Shown here piece by piece: positions 16,681 to 27,000 of a stretch of 64,000 nt of DNA (positions are counted from its first letter, which is position 1; each line of letters starts with the position of its first letter). A program made the translations under genes and the position numbers. A model generated the notes under the pieces. That model worked only from the letters and a program-made list of their open reading frames with translations, was not told the origin of the DNA and searched no databases. The DNA lies in assembly GCF_040784935.1 (NCBI RefSeq), contig NZ_CP160680.1:1231501-1295500 (forward strand). The letters run 5' to 3'. The DNA is from Lewinella sp. LCG006 (GTDB lineage: Bacteria > Bacteroidota > Bacteroidia > Chitinophagales > Saprospiraceae).

Positions 16681-19026
16681 CTAATCCAACAACAAAACAT
16701 CCCCCGCATAATCCAGCGTCACACCGTCGATGAATTCTATTTCGGCAGACCAGACGAAGACATCACTCCCCAGGACTTCGCCCTTAAAGCGGCCATCCCA
16801 TGCCTGGGTGGAGGAATTGGGTGCTAGCTCGCTTACTTCGTAAACCAAGTCTCCCCAGCGGTTGAAAACGCGAAACTTCATGATGCGTACGACCTCCGGG
16901 CCACCAAAAACAATCAATTGGTCATTGACGCCATCATTGTTTGGACTGAAGACATTCGGCACAAAGACGTCGCGTTTATCCAGCACCCGAATGGTGATCG
17001 AATCGGTTGTCGTGCAATCATCTATGGAGGTTACCGACAAGGTGTAAGTAATGGGCTGAATCGCCGTTAAAGTAGGGTTTGGACAATCTACACAGGATAG
17101 TCCATCCGCAGGCGACCAAAAGAAATTATCCAGCGGCACGCTCGAAATGGGGCGCAATGTAAACACTTCCGCCAACTCAATACTGGTATCTGCTCCTAGT
17201 TCAATGATTGGAATCACCCTGGCTTGCAAAATGTCGCTGACTGCTTCCGTACATCCATTGGCATCTTCGACTACCAGGGTATAGCTCCCAGCGCTGAGGC
17301 CGGGGTATTGTTGTTGCTGGCTAAAAACACCGCCATTCAGCGCAAACAGATAAGGAGGTGTGCCTCCTGAGATATCGCCGACATTGACCTCCCCAGTGTC
17401 ATAGCCACCACAATCAGGATCAATAAACGCGGCAGTCATTGCTAGTGGTGCAGGTGCTATGAGGGTGAGCGAACTAGAGAGAGAGCAGCCTACGGCATCG
17501 GTTATTTGCACCGTATAAGTTCCGGCAGCTAAATCAGTTATCCCTGATGTCTGCTCACCACTGCCCCAATGATAACTATACGGACTGACACCACCCATCG
17601 GTAATGCAGTGATCGTTCCATCATCGCCATTGGCACAACTGAGGTTATAGCCCCCAAAGTCGCTGGGCTGTAAAGTTGCCGTGAGCAATGCGGGTTGGGT
17701 GACCTCCTGGATCAGTACCAGGTCGTTGCCAAAATCATCCTCAATCGTGATGAGGTAAGTTCCTGCCACCAGGTTGGAAATATTAAAAGGTGTATTAAGC
17801 GCATCCAAGGTGCCCGTCACTGCCATGGATGAACTCCCTAATTGTATAGCACTGAAACTAAAAGGCGGCGTCCCATTCATCACCGAAAAGGTAAGCTGTC
17901 CCGTTGCTTCTCCCCGGCAGACGACCGGTACCTGCCCAATAGTTCCTTCAATTTCGCAGACAATCAGCCCCAAATCCAGAATGACCGTGCTATCACAACC
18001 CAGGTAATTTTCAAGTACCGTCGTATGGGTATCCGTCGTAAAATAAGGAATACCGCCAATGAAGAGACTGTCGCCTTCGCAGATATTAGCCGTGAGGAGG
18101 GTTTCTGCTGATTCCACAACCGTAAGGTCTACGATAATTATGCTATCGCAACCCTCTGCGGTAGGAAAGTTAAACTCGTAAAAACCTTCCTCGCAGAGCG
18201 ACAGTGAATCGTGTACCACGAAACATTCTCCGGAGCAGATAGCTTCCTGAAAGACGGTCGGTGCAGTAGCCTCTACCAAGATGCTTCTACAAACCGGTGG
18301 TGCTTCGTCACATGCGTTGGTAATCTGAAGACACAATTCAAAAACGCCAGTACCTGGCCAGCTGACCGATGCGCTGTCTAGCGTACTGATCAGCGCACCA
18401 TTTAGTCGCCATTCGTATTCGGTGCCTCCCATCAATCCCGGAGTGGTGTAGGTTGTGATTAATTCCGGGCACGAAATGTTTGGGCCTTCGATGATGGGTG
18501 CATCATTGAGCGGTGCAGCTTCGGTGCTGCCTTCCACTACCTCCAGCGTCCAATCACAATTGTCGCCAAAGGCACCATCCATCACCAGATAGTAATACTG
18601 CCCAATTACCAAAGGTTCCGTATTGCTGATCAATCGTGGAATACCAGGTGAGACTATCGTTGTGGTTCCCCCTTCACAATTCGACACCCGCCGAAAATTG
18701 GTACAATTGATGCCTTCATACATCCCTATCTCCAAACCAGCATTCATCTGGCAGTTGGAGGTGGTGATCTCGATCGTAAGGTCTTCTGTACCTGCGATAA
18801 AAGCGATCCACTGCGCATTATGGACCACAATCGTACAGAAATCAGCGGGCGCCATACCGGGCACATTACTTTCGTGCCGCCCCGTAAAACCATCAATATC
18901 ACAGATGACACAAGCCTCCATGCAGGTCGGTGTCATTGCTGGTGGATTCTCCGTACAAGGCATGGGTTGCAGGAAAACAATCAACGGGCAAAAAAGAATC
19001 AGGGTAAGGAGCTTATACTTTTTCAT
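16681..19026 (-). CDS. Secreted protein with SprB-like repeats and a gliding-motility (CHU_C) C-terminal domain
   Basis: A 781-residue surface protein. Signal peptide MKKYKLLTLILFCPLIVFL. A cysteine-rich N-terminal part (PMPCTENPPAMTPTCMEACVICD...), a PKD/Ig-like domain near 180-245 (GTEYEWRLNGALIS), cysteine-containing repeats (AICSGECFVVHDSL, NICEGDSLFIGG), then three SprB-type repeats (GTPPFSF, GVSPYSYHWG, GTPPYLFAL). The C-terminus from DVFVPNVFSPNNDGVND through MKFRVFNRWGDLVYE to VTLDYAGDVLLLD is the gliding-associated type B sorting domain recognised by the type IX system. Its likely role is adhesion or motility on surfaces. The gene shares a 157-nt divergent promoter region with the DUF5686 gene. 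Confidence 0.92.
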   Translation of the reverse strand: MKKYKLLTLILFCPLIVFLQPMPCTENPPAMTPTCMEACVICDIDGFTGRHESNVPGMAPADFCTIVVHNAQWIAFIAGTEDLTIEITTSNCQMNAGLEIGMYEGINCTNFRRVSNCEGGTTTIVSPGIPRLISNTEPLVIGQYYYLVMDGAFGDNCDWTLEVVEGSTEAAPLNDAPIIEGPNISCPELITTYTTPGLMGGTEYEWRLNGALISTLDSASVSWPGTGVFELCLQITNACDEAPPVCRSILVEATAPTVFQEAICSGECFVVHDSLSLCEEGFYEFNFPTAEGCDSIIIVDLTVVESAETLLTANICEGDSLFIGGIPYFTTDTHTTVLENYLGCDSTVILDLGLIVCEIEGTIGQVPVVCRGEATGQLTFSVMNGTPPFSFSAIQLGSSSMAVTGTLDALNTPFNISNLVAGTYLITIEDDFGNDLVLIQEVTQPALLTATLQPSDFGGYNLSCANGDDGTITALPMGGVSPYSYHWGSGEQTSGITDLAAGTYTVQITDAVGCSLSSSLTLIAPAPLAMTAAFIDPDCGGYDTGEVNVGDISGGTPPYLFALNGGVFSQQQQYPGLSAGSYTLVVEDANGCTEAVSDILQARVIPIIELGADTSIELAEVFTLRPISSVPLDNFFWSPADGLSCVDCPNPTLTAIQPITYTLSVTSIDDCTTTDSITIRVLDKRDVFVPNVFSPNNDGVNDQLIVFGGPEVVRIMKFRVFNRWGDLVYEVSELAPNSSTQAWDGRFKGEVLGSDVFVWSAEIEFIDGVTLDYAGDVLLLD

Positions 19027-19183
19027 CGATCATGTGGGGTTAGTAAACAAAGCGCATTTTACCAAGTTAAGTAAATCCAAGTAAACAATGTAAAGCCTAA
19101 GACTAGGTTTGTATCATTGTAATAATCAAATGGCGACGGATACAAATCTAAGCTTTGATTCCCTATTTTAGTCTTATCTATCC

Positions 19184-21649
19184 ATGAAGAACGTCTGCTT
19201 ACTTGCTTTTTTATTGTTACTGACCGTGGTTCACCCTGGGGAGGAATTAGCTGCCCAATCCATTACTTATCAAGGTATTGTCCTTGATGCAGACAATGGC
19301 GAACCCCTGGTTTTCGTAAGCATCCAACGAATCGGAACCACCGAGGGTTGCTACACGGATGTAGATGGCAAATTCAAAATCCAGGCAGAAGCTGGCGACA
19401 CTTTACGGCTGCGCTACGTGGGCTATACGGAGCAAACCTTCGTACTAAGTAGTACACAAAAACTTAGGCTTACCATGGCCACCGCAGGGCTTGTCTTGGA
19501 AGAAGTAATCGTTCGTCCTGAAGAAAATCCCGCCTGGCGCATCATTAGGGCAGCATTGGCAGCTCGAGACCAGCACGATCCTGCTAAAAAGAAGGGGTTT
19601 AGCTATGATGCTTACCACAAGACGGTACTGGGGATTGACACCATCTCTGTACCACCAAGCAAAGCTCATGAACCTAAAAAAAATGCAAAACGCGAAGCTG
19701 CTTTCCAGCGAAACGCTGCCCTCCAACAACGACGCCAGGACCTCTTTGCCAACGAAATGCAGCTGTGGGTAACTGAAACGCGAAGCCAACATGCCTTCCG
19801 GGCTCCACATCAAAAAAAGGAAATCATCATAGCCACCCAATCTTCTATGCCCAATGATTTTACGGGAGGCTTGAATCCTATCAACTTTCAGCCCTTCGGG
19901 TTTTACAAAGAAGTGATCAGGATGGAAATGACGGACCAAAACTACGTCAACCCCCTAAGTAAAGGAACCTTTCAGCATTACGATTTCCTCTTAGCTGATA
20001 CCATTGTGCACGCTTCGGACACGACCTATGTTATTGAGTTTCAGCCTTTGCCCAACAAGTACTTCACCGCACTCAAAGGCGTCCTTTATATTCACACCGA
20101 TGGATACGCGATCGAACGGGTAATCGCAACACCAGCTGATCCGCAGCAGAGCATCCAGTTTACCATACAACAAGAAAGTCATCGTGTCGGAGGTAGCTGG
20201 TTTCCAACCGTGTTACATGCTGATATTTTTTTTCAAATTAACCAGGGAGAACTCTTCCTCAAATATGGTTTTCGCAATCAGAGTGTACTCACCAACATCT
20301 CACTAGATCCTCCGCCGGCCAGTATTTTCAATCATTACTTAAAAGAAGTAAATCCGCTCACGGATGGGCTGGATGATAGCCTCCGATTATTGCCCCTGCA
20401 TCCCAGAGAGGCCAATACTTACGCTTATTGGGATTCGCTTCCGGAACTAAAACCCGCCTATCGGATACTGAGTGCTTACAACGGCTTTATAAAGGTTATC
20501 AGTAGTGGTTTGTGGGGTACTCAAAAATTAGACTTGGTCGTACCAGATTTACTCAATAGTAATGTTCGCGAAGGTGTTCGACTTGGCGTAGGATTAAAGC
20601 CCAGCCCCGAGCTATGGCAAACTGGTTCAATCTATGCCTACGGAGGCTACGGTATTAAGGATCAACAGTGGAAATATGGTGGCGCATTCGAATTAAAAAT
20701 CTATCCGCAACGCGATTTAAAACTGCGTTTCAGCTACCGCAAGGACCTGGTCGCACCAGGAAATATCGACTACCTTTCGAGTGTGAATAACCCCTGGTCC
20801 AATTGGACCGCACGCAACCTCATCCTGGAACGTCTTGATAACCAGGAGCAATTGCGGGCAGATTTAATCTTCCGCCCGCACGGTAGCTGGCAACTCAATT
20901 TTTATGCCCAAAAAGAAGTGCGCAGCCTCAACTACAATTATGCTTTTGGAGCCGATCCCTCCGAGGCGTTTTCAAAATACCAGACGGAAGAATACGGTAC
21001 TCGCCTCCGCTGGGCACTCCGTGAGCGCCTGGTAAAGATGGACCAACTGGAAGCAATCCTTTACCCGGTTTTTCCTATTCTCGACCTGACCATCGCGCAT
21101 CTCAGGGTGGACAACCGCTCTGCCCAACGAGTCACTGCCCGCTTGCAGCACGAACAACACTGGAAATTCTTGGGGATCACAGAGATAACCCTCGAAACGG
21201 GCTACCTGAGCCAAGCTCTCCCCTACCCTTATTTGTTCCAGGCGCCGGGCAACAGCCAGAATGGTGTAACCGGCAATGGCCTGTTCAATACGGCCGGTGT
21301 AACGGAATTTGCCCAGGAAAAATTTGCTTATCTTTTTTTCACACACCGTTTCGGTACCGTATTGGGGCGCTTAAAGACCCCCTATTTTCGTCCGGAATTA
21401 CGCCTCATGCAGCAACTCGGCTGGGGTAAATTATCAACACCATTCCAACATCAGGGACTTGATTTTAAAGACATGCGGCACGGCTACTGGGAATCAGGCG
21501 CCGGACTCGACAACATCCTCCGGATTCCTTACTTCAAGGCCTTCTACATCGGCCTGGGAGCAAGTATATGGTACCGTTGGGGTGCTTACCACCTGCCTGT
21601 GCTCAAAGACAATGTGAGGGTGCAGTTTACTTTGAATATTTCGGCTTAG
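19184..21649 (+). CDS. DUF5686 family outer-membrane protein with carboxypeptidase-like domain
   Basis: An 821-residue envelope protein. Signal peptide MKNVCLLAFLLLLTVV with a cleavage site near LAAQS. Residues 27-105 are a carboxypeptidase-like regulatory domain (YQGIVLDADNGEPLVFVSIQ, TDVDGKFKIQ). The following region (EVIVRPEENPAWRIIRAALAARDQHDP, then FSYDAYHKTVLG) is characteristic of DUF5686 proteins, with a C-terminal predicted beta-barrel of alternating aromatic and polar residues ending KDNVRVQFTLNISA. The function of the family is unknown. A lysine- and arginine-rich insertion around 165-185 is less conserved by eye. Confidence 0.85.
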   Translation: MKNVCLLAFLLLLTVVHPGEELAAQSITYQGIVLDADNGEPLVFVSIQRIGTTEGCYTDVDGKFKIQAEAGDTLRLRYVGYTEQTFVLSSTQKLRLTMATAGLVLEEVIVRPEENPAWRIIRAALAARDQHDPAKKKGFSYDAYHKTVLGIDTISVPPSKAHEPKKNAKREAAFQRNAALQQRRQDLFANEMQLWVTETRSQHAFRAPHQKKEIIIATQSSMPNDFTGGLNPINFQPFGFYKEVIRMEMTDQNYVNPLSKGTFQHYDFLLADTIVHASDTTYVIEFQPLPNKYFTALKGVLYIHTDGYAIERVIATPADPQQSIQFTIQQESHRVGGSWFPTVLHADIFFQINQGELFLKYGFRNQSVLTNISLDPPPASIFNHYLKEVNPLTDGLDDSLRLLPLHPREANTYAYWDSLPELKPAYRILSAYNGFIKVISSGLWGTQKLDLVVPDLLNSNVREGVRLGVGLKPSPELWQTGSIYAYGGYGIKDQQWKYGGAFELKIYPQRDLKLRFSYRKDLVAPGNIDYLSSVNNPWSNWTARNLILERLDNQEQLRADLIFRPHGSWQLNFYAQKEVRSLNYNYAFGADPSEAFSKYQTEEYGTRLRWALRERLVKMDQLEAILYPVFPILDLTIAHLRVDNRSAQRVTARLQHEQHWKFLGITEITLETGYLSQALPYPYLFQAPGNSQNGVTGNGLFNTAGVTEFAQEKFAYLFFTHRFGTVLGRLKTPYFRPELRLMQQLGWGKLSTPFQHQGLDFKDMRHGYWESGAGLDNILRIPYFKAFYIGLGASIWYRWGAYHLPVLKDNVRVQFTLNISA

Positions 21650-21657
21650 GGGTGTTC

Positions 21658-21709
21658 GTTCCGATGCTTCGGAACTCACGGGGGTGCTCTTCCCGACCAT
21701 TTGGTCGGG
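21658..21709. terminator. Tandem perfect hairpins after the DUF5686 gene
   Basis: GTTCCGA-TGCT-TCGGAAC (21658-21675) and CCCGACC-ATTT-GGTCGGG (21692-21709) are two perfect 7-bp stems with 4-nt loops, starting 8 nt after the stop codon. There is no long T-run, so they may act as RNA 3' stabilisers or REP-like sites as well as terminators. The rest of the gap to 21884 shows nothing else I can name. Confidence 0.65.
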
Positions 21710-21884
21710 CTTCGCGGGGGAGCTCGTTTCACTCGCGGTGTGGGACTCTTCCAACTCCTTCCCTTTTTGGCATTGGTTTTACATACGTCACAGGGTATGC
21801 CAAGCTAACGTTGAACTAGCAGTTAGGGACATACAATTTTGAGGAGTCTGCCAAGCTGCAAAATCTAGTTTAAAACATTGACAC

Positions 21885-22436
21885 CTAAAAATCGTCGCTC
21901 AATTCGCTAGTGAGGTTAAGCTGATCAGAGGCTGTTGGATCAACATAGATGTTGTCCCAATAAAGGGTATTGTCACTCATCAAGTAAAAGATGCGATAGT
22001 AGCCAGGAGTGAAGCCCTCTAAATTCAGGGCAAAGCCTTGCTGATTGACAGTATTGGTCTGCACAACATTCAACGCAGCTACCTCGTCGGGTGAATAAGT
22101 AGCATTGTCGAGCAACAAGTTGTAATTAATATCAGCATAAGAGGTATCAACGGAGGCCGCAAAAATCCAGTATTGCTTTACATTCAGTCCAGCCGCACCA
22201 AAGTAGATGACATTTGCCTGTCCGAGCGCAGGGTTCGGATAAAAATCGACTTCTCCGGAGAAAACATTAGGATTGCCATAACTCCCGAGCGGAGCAGCAT
22301 TGACATCACGGACGTTGATACCGGTTACGATTTCCAGTTGCAATTCTTCATCGTAAGGATCGGGCGTCACCGCTTCATCGTCTTGGCAAGTGGAGAATAA
22401 AAGCACCAGTAAAAGGAGGGGGAAAAGATTTTTCAT
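21885..22436 (-). CDS. Small secreted lipoprotein of unknown function
   Basis: A 183-residue protein with a clear lipobox (MKNLFPLLLLVLLFSTC, Cys17). The mature part begins with an acidic spacer (QDDEAVTPDPYDEE) and contains FYPNPALGQANVIYFGAAGLNVKQYWIF, which resembles the YPNP opening of T9SS sorting domains although it lies mid-protein, and a C-terminal half predicted to be beta (YYRIFYLMSDNTLYWDNIYV). No known family is recognised. It stands alone between convergent neighbours, with the M50 protease upstream on the same strand after a gap of 135 nt from that gene's stop. Confidence 0.8.
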   Translation of the reverse strand: MKNLFPLLLLVLLFSTCQDDEAVTPDPYDEELQLEIVTGINVRDVNAAPLGSYGNPNVFSGEVDFYPNPALGQANVIYFGAAGLNVKQYWIFAASVDTSYADINYNLLLDNATYSPDEVAALNVVQTNTVNQQGFALNLEGFTPGYYRIFYLMSDNTLYWDNIYVDPTASDQLNLTSELSDDF

Positions 22437-22571
22437 AGGGATGTTTTTTTTGTAGTTCTCGGATAACGAATAAGACCGCTAAAACGTGTGTGCAAAGTCT
22501 GTTTATCCCTATACCCCCTCTACTTCCAGGGCACGAAGTAGCCAGCTACGGGCTTTCACCGAAAGTCCATG

Positions 22572-23702
22572 TCACTTCTTCCGTTGAATCACGCGCTCCA
22601 CTGCCGTGCGATCCAGCAAACCCAAGATGCGGCCGTAGTGATCGAGCACGGGAAAAGCGAAGAGCTGGTGTTCGTCTAGTTTTTCGGCAGCGCGCAGGAG
22701 GCTCTCCTCCGGATGCAGTCCCTCCCATCGAGCTTGCCCCACCAGCGTAGTGATGGCATTGTCTGCGTACTCATCCAGGTCTTTGGCCAACAGCGATTGC
22801 TTACTGGTGATGCCGTGAGGTTGTTGCCACTGGTCCAACAAAAGAATGGGCTGATCCGGCCACTGCGCAATTAGCGCGCGGGTAGCCGCCAAGCTTAACC
22901 GTGGCGACAGATAAAGTCGTTGAAAATCTGCTCGCAAATAGTCCCGCACAATGGCCTTGGAAAGGCGCTCCCGGCGGCGTTGCACCTGAATTTCGGCTGC
23001 CGCCATACTGAAGATTAATACGGCCCCTACCGCAAACACGACATCGCCTAAGTAGATGCCAGCAGCCAACAGCACTGCTCCGCCCCACATGCCAATGCGG
23101 CCAGCCATCACCGTAGCCCGTGTGCGGGAAAATCGCTTACTGAGCACCGCCCTCAGTACTCTGCCTCCGTCCAGCGGAAAAGCAGGAATTAGATTGAATG
23201 CTCCCAACAAAAGATTGAGGGCAAAAAACACGACGACCAGGTACTCCCAAATGCTGGCGTCAAAAATGACAAAGTTGCCATTGGGCTGCAAAAACAACTG
23301 TAGAATAAGCAGGTAATCTTCGTTGCCACTGTACCAAATAATCGGTACCATCAGCCCGGCCAAAAAGAAGTTGACAGCGGGTCCGGCCAGAGCAATGCTT
23401 ATTTCTTCGCGGGGTACTTCGGGCATTTTCTCCAAAAAAGCACCGCCACCAATGGGGTAAAGTACAATCTTTTCGGTTTCAATGCCCCAGCGCCGAGCTA
23501 CCAGCGCATGCCCCAGTTCGTGCAACAACACTGCCAAAAACACCATACTGATCCACACCAAAAGCCACTGAAAGTTGTCCCAATTGAAGCCGTAGCCCGG
23601 CACCCAACTGTCGTAAGCCAACCACAGCCCTACCAGCAAAAAACTCCAATGAAATTGAAGTGGCACCCCCGCAATACGACCTACTTGTAGACTGGTTTTC
23701 AT
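22572..23702 (-). CDS. M50 site-2 intramembrane metalloprotease with C-terminal CBS-like region
   Basis: A 376-residue membrane protease. The zinc site is HELGH (His61, Glu62, His65) in a membrane helix, and the third ligand lies in NLIPAFPLDGGR near residue 176. Six or so hydrophobic segments span residues 15-240. The C-terminal 110 residues (SKAIVRDYLRADF to ELDEHQLFAFPVLDHYGRILGLLDR) form a pair of CBS-like motifs, as in the Rip/SpoIVFB-like group where nucleotide binding may gate activity. Substrates are unknown; in this family they are often membrane anti-sigma factors or signal-peptide remnants. No obvious partner is adjacent. Confidence 0.93.
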   Translation of the reverse strand: MKTSLQVGRIAGVPLQFHWSFLLVGLWLAYDSWVPGYGFNWDNFQWLLVWISMVFLAVLLHELGHALVARRWGIETEKIVLYPIGGGAFLEKMPEVPREEISIALAGPAVNFFLAGLMVPIIWYSGNEDYLLILQLFLQPNGNFVIFDASIWEYLVVVFFALNLLLGAFNLIPAFPLDGGRVLRAVLSKRFSRTRATVMAGRIGMWGGAVLLAAGIYLGDVVFAVGAVLIFSMAAAEIQVQRRRERLSKAIVRDYLRADFQRLYLSPRLSLAATRALIAQWPDQPILLLDQWQQPHGITSKQSLLAKDLDEYADNAITTLVGQARWEGLHPEESLLRAAEKLDEHQLFAFPVLDHYGRILGLLDRTAVERVIQRKK

Positions 23703-24010
23703 GTCCTTGTTCTTGCGCCAAAAATAAATGGAGCATTCGTTTTTGCACTGTTCTAACAGATGCCCTTAAAAAGCATAATGGTGCCCAGTACAGAAAAACG
23801 TTTAAAGATAGAATTAAGTTCTCAATTCCCGGGCAACCTGCCTGCACGGGAAGCATCCGCCCGAGCAAGCAGACTAGGCTACTCTCTACGCACCTTCAGA
23901 ATCATGCAATCAGGAACCTGATTTTTCCAAAAATGTACCCTTCGACATCCGCTATTTCCAGCTATTTTTAGCACCAGCTACTTGAAGCCCTTACCGTCAA
24001 AAGTTAAAAC
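23703..24010. other. 308-nt divergent intergenic region
   Basis: This separates the M50 gene from the large secreted protein gene. On the minus strand a TATTTTTG box (23719-23726 on the plus strand as CAAAAATA) sits 17 nt before the M50 start codon and could be its -7 element, but no convincing -33 partner is seen. Nothing recognisable serves the plus-strand gene. No repeat or RNA gene is seen. Confidence 0.4.
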
Positions 24011-27000
24011 ATGAAACGCGCGCTACTCTTTTTCAGGTTATCCCGCAGATGGCACAACAATGGGCTGCTCTTCGCACTATTGGGATTGACATCGGTACTC
24101 CATGCCCACATCAACCCCAACCAGCACAATCGTCCTGGGCCTGAACCTTCGGAGCAGGTATCGTTCCGGGAAAATTGCGATAATGCTGTTGCCCAAATCG
24201 ATCAACAGATCAACAACGTACGTGCCCGGCTAACTACTGGTGGCGACGTATGGTGGAACGGTAGTGAGGGGCATTACATTGTCCCGAAACCACCTCTGGG
24301 TGTACCTGAGGTGTCGGCTATTTTCGCTGCGGGAGTATGGCTTGGTGGCCGTGACCCGGGAGGTAACTTGAAAATAGCAGCCCAGACTTACGGTCGCAGC
24401 CTTGGCAACTTTGACTATTACCCTGGCCCGCTTTATCCAGGTGCAGATAACTATCCTAGTGGTCCGTTGGCAGACCCTCGCCGTGGCAGAACTGGCCGTG
24501 ACACCTGTGCACAGTGGGATAAGTTCTTCACTGTAAGTGGTGTGAATGTAGACACTCATGTCAAGGCATGGCGGCAAGCGCGAGCACAAGGAGCAACTAC
24601 ACTGGATCCAGCAAACATTCCAGACGATATACTGGGTTGGCCTGCTCGCGGCAACCGTTTTTTTGCGGGTATCCACCAGTTCCGTTTACCGGAAACCACG
24701 CAGGGGCTTGCCGGTTTCTGGGATCAGGATTTTGATGGGTTCTACGAACCGGATGAAGGAGACTACCCCATCGTTGAAATGCGTAACTGCCTGGCATCCG
24801 AACCACTATCTAGCCCGGATGAAATCATCTTCTGGATATACAACGATGCTGGTAACGACCACCGCGAGACTGGTTCTCCGAATAAAATGCAGATGGAAAT
24901 CCAGGTGCAGGCCTTCGCCTACCAGACCAACGATGACCTCAACAATATGACTTTTCAACGGTATAAGTTGATCAACCGGGCGATTGAACAGCTTGATAGC
25001 ACCTATTTCGGGATGTGGGTCGATCCTGACCTCGGCTGCTACACCGACGACTACGTAGGTTGTGATGTAGACCGCAGCTTAGCCTACATCTACAATGCCG
25101 ATCAGTTGGACGGCACCAACGGTTGTGTCTGTGACCAGGGGGTTAATACCTACTGCGACGAAATCCCCATTATAGGCATTGACTACTTCCGTGGCCCATT
25201 GAATGAGTTGGGCGAGGAATTGGGAATGTCGTCTTTTACGTACTACAATAATACCGGTTTTATTCCCGGCCCCACAAATGACCCTAATACGCCGCAAGAA
25301 TATTACAACTACCTATCAGGTCGCTGGCGGGATGGTACTCCACTTACCTTTGGTGGAGATGGCTATCAAGAGGATGGCCCCATTACGCGTTACGCTTTTG
25401 TAGACCCACCCAACGATCCTGATGGCTGGTCGATGTGTGCGGAAGGTCTGCCCATAGGTGATCGTCGTACCATCCAGGCTTCGGGGCCATTTACCCTTTT
25501 TCCGGGTGCGGTCAATGAGTTGATCGTGGGCGTAGTTTGGGTGCCAGACCAGCAGTATCCTTGCCCCAGATTAGACCGCCTCTGGAAAGCAGATGACCTG
25601 GCACAGGACTTGATCGACAACTGTATCCACCTACCCATAGGCCCTGACGCGCCAAACGTAGATTGGGTCGAGCTTGACCGTGAAATTATTGCCTTATTCT
25701 CCAATGATCCATTTTCTTCCAACAACGCATTTGAAGGATACCAGGAGCAGGGTTTGAGTATCCCTAGTGGCCAAGATAGTCTGTATCGTTTTGAGGGGTA
25801 TAAGTTGTTCCAGTTCGCAGGTCCAGAGGTGTCTTTGGCGGATCAGGATGATCCTGAAAAAGTGCGCCTGGTATATCAGGTAGATAAGCGCAACGGTATT
25901 GCCAAAATCTTCAACTGGGAGGCGTTGAGCCCAAGGGATAATGAGACACCCACTGACGAGCCCTTCTTTGTTCCTGTACTAAAAGTTGATGGTGCCAACG
26001 AAGGCATCCGTCACACCTTCCACATCACGGAAGACCAGTTTGCAGAAGGTGATCGTCGTTTGGTGAATCACCGAAAATACTACTTTGCTGCTGTAGCCTA
26101 CGCACACAACAACTACCTGGAGTTTGACCAGAACCGTCAGAGTGAAGACCCTGGTCAGGACACCCCTTATCGAGAAAGTGACCGTAATATCGGTGATGGT
26201 GAGAACGGTCACTACACGGTGATTCCACGCATGATCCTTGATCGCAAGCTACAATCCCAATATGGAGAAGGCCCTGTTATCACTCGAATTGATGGAGTAG
26301 GTACGGGCGCTAACTTCCTCGATATCTCAGCTGACACGCGCGAAGAAATCGAAGCATTGATCCGTGATGACAATGCCGCTGCCTTCAGCGGTGAGGTTAC
26401 TTACCAAGCTGGCTTTGGCCCGATCAATGTACAAATATTCAACCCACTTGAGGTGGTGGATGGGGAGTACGAATTGACTTTCGTTGACAACAACCTGGCT
26501 AACGCAACGCTGGACACACCAACAACCTGGGTACTACGCAGCCTGACCAACGCTGGTGCCCCCGTGATCACTTCTGAGACTTCCATCGCAGACTTGAATG
26601 AGCAAATCATTCGTGAGTTTGGGTTTTCGGTAACGGTGGCACAAGTTCCAGATGCGGGGACATTACCTTTTGTGGTGGCGTCGAATGGTGCCCGTGGCTA
26701 CGAGGAGGAATACCGGAACCCTGATGCATTGCCCTGGTTCTTTGGTATCCGCGACAATCTCCCCATCCAAACGGGTAACCCGGTCTTTGATGCAGCGGTC
26801 TATGACTTCATGGCTACCACCAATTCCACGGACATTGATTTTGAATTGGATCCCAATCAGTCCTTTTCAAAGCTCGGGAATGGTTTCATGATACCTTACT
26901 ACCTTACTAACTGGCGCGATCATGAAGGTGGTCTGCCCTATTTGACGCCAGCTTGGGTAAATTCAGGGAACAGCAATAACATCGTCCGTAACCAGACCTC

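Noticed and set aside
16681-19026. Possible frameshift in the CHU_C protein because of its mixed repeats
   Set aside because: The frame is continuous from signal peptide to sorting domain; repeats differ only in type.
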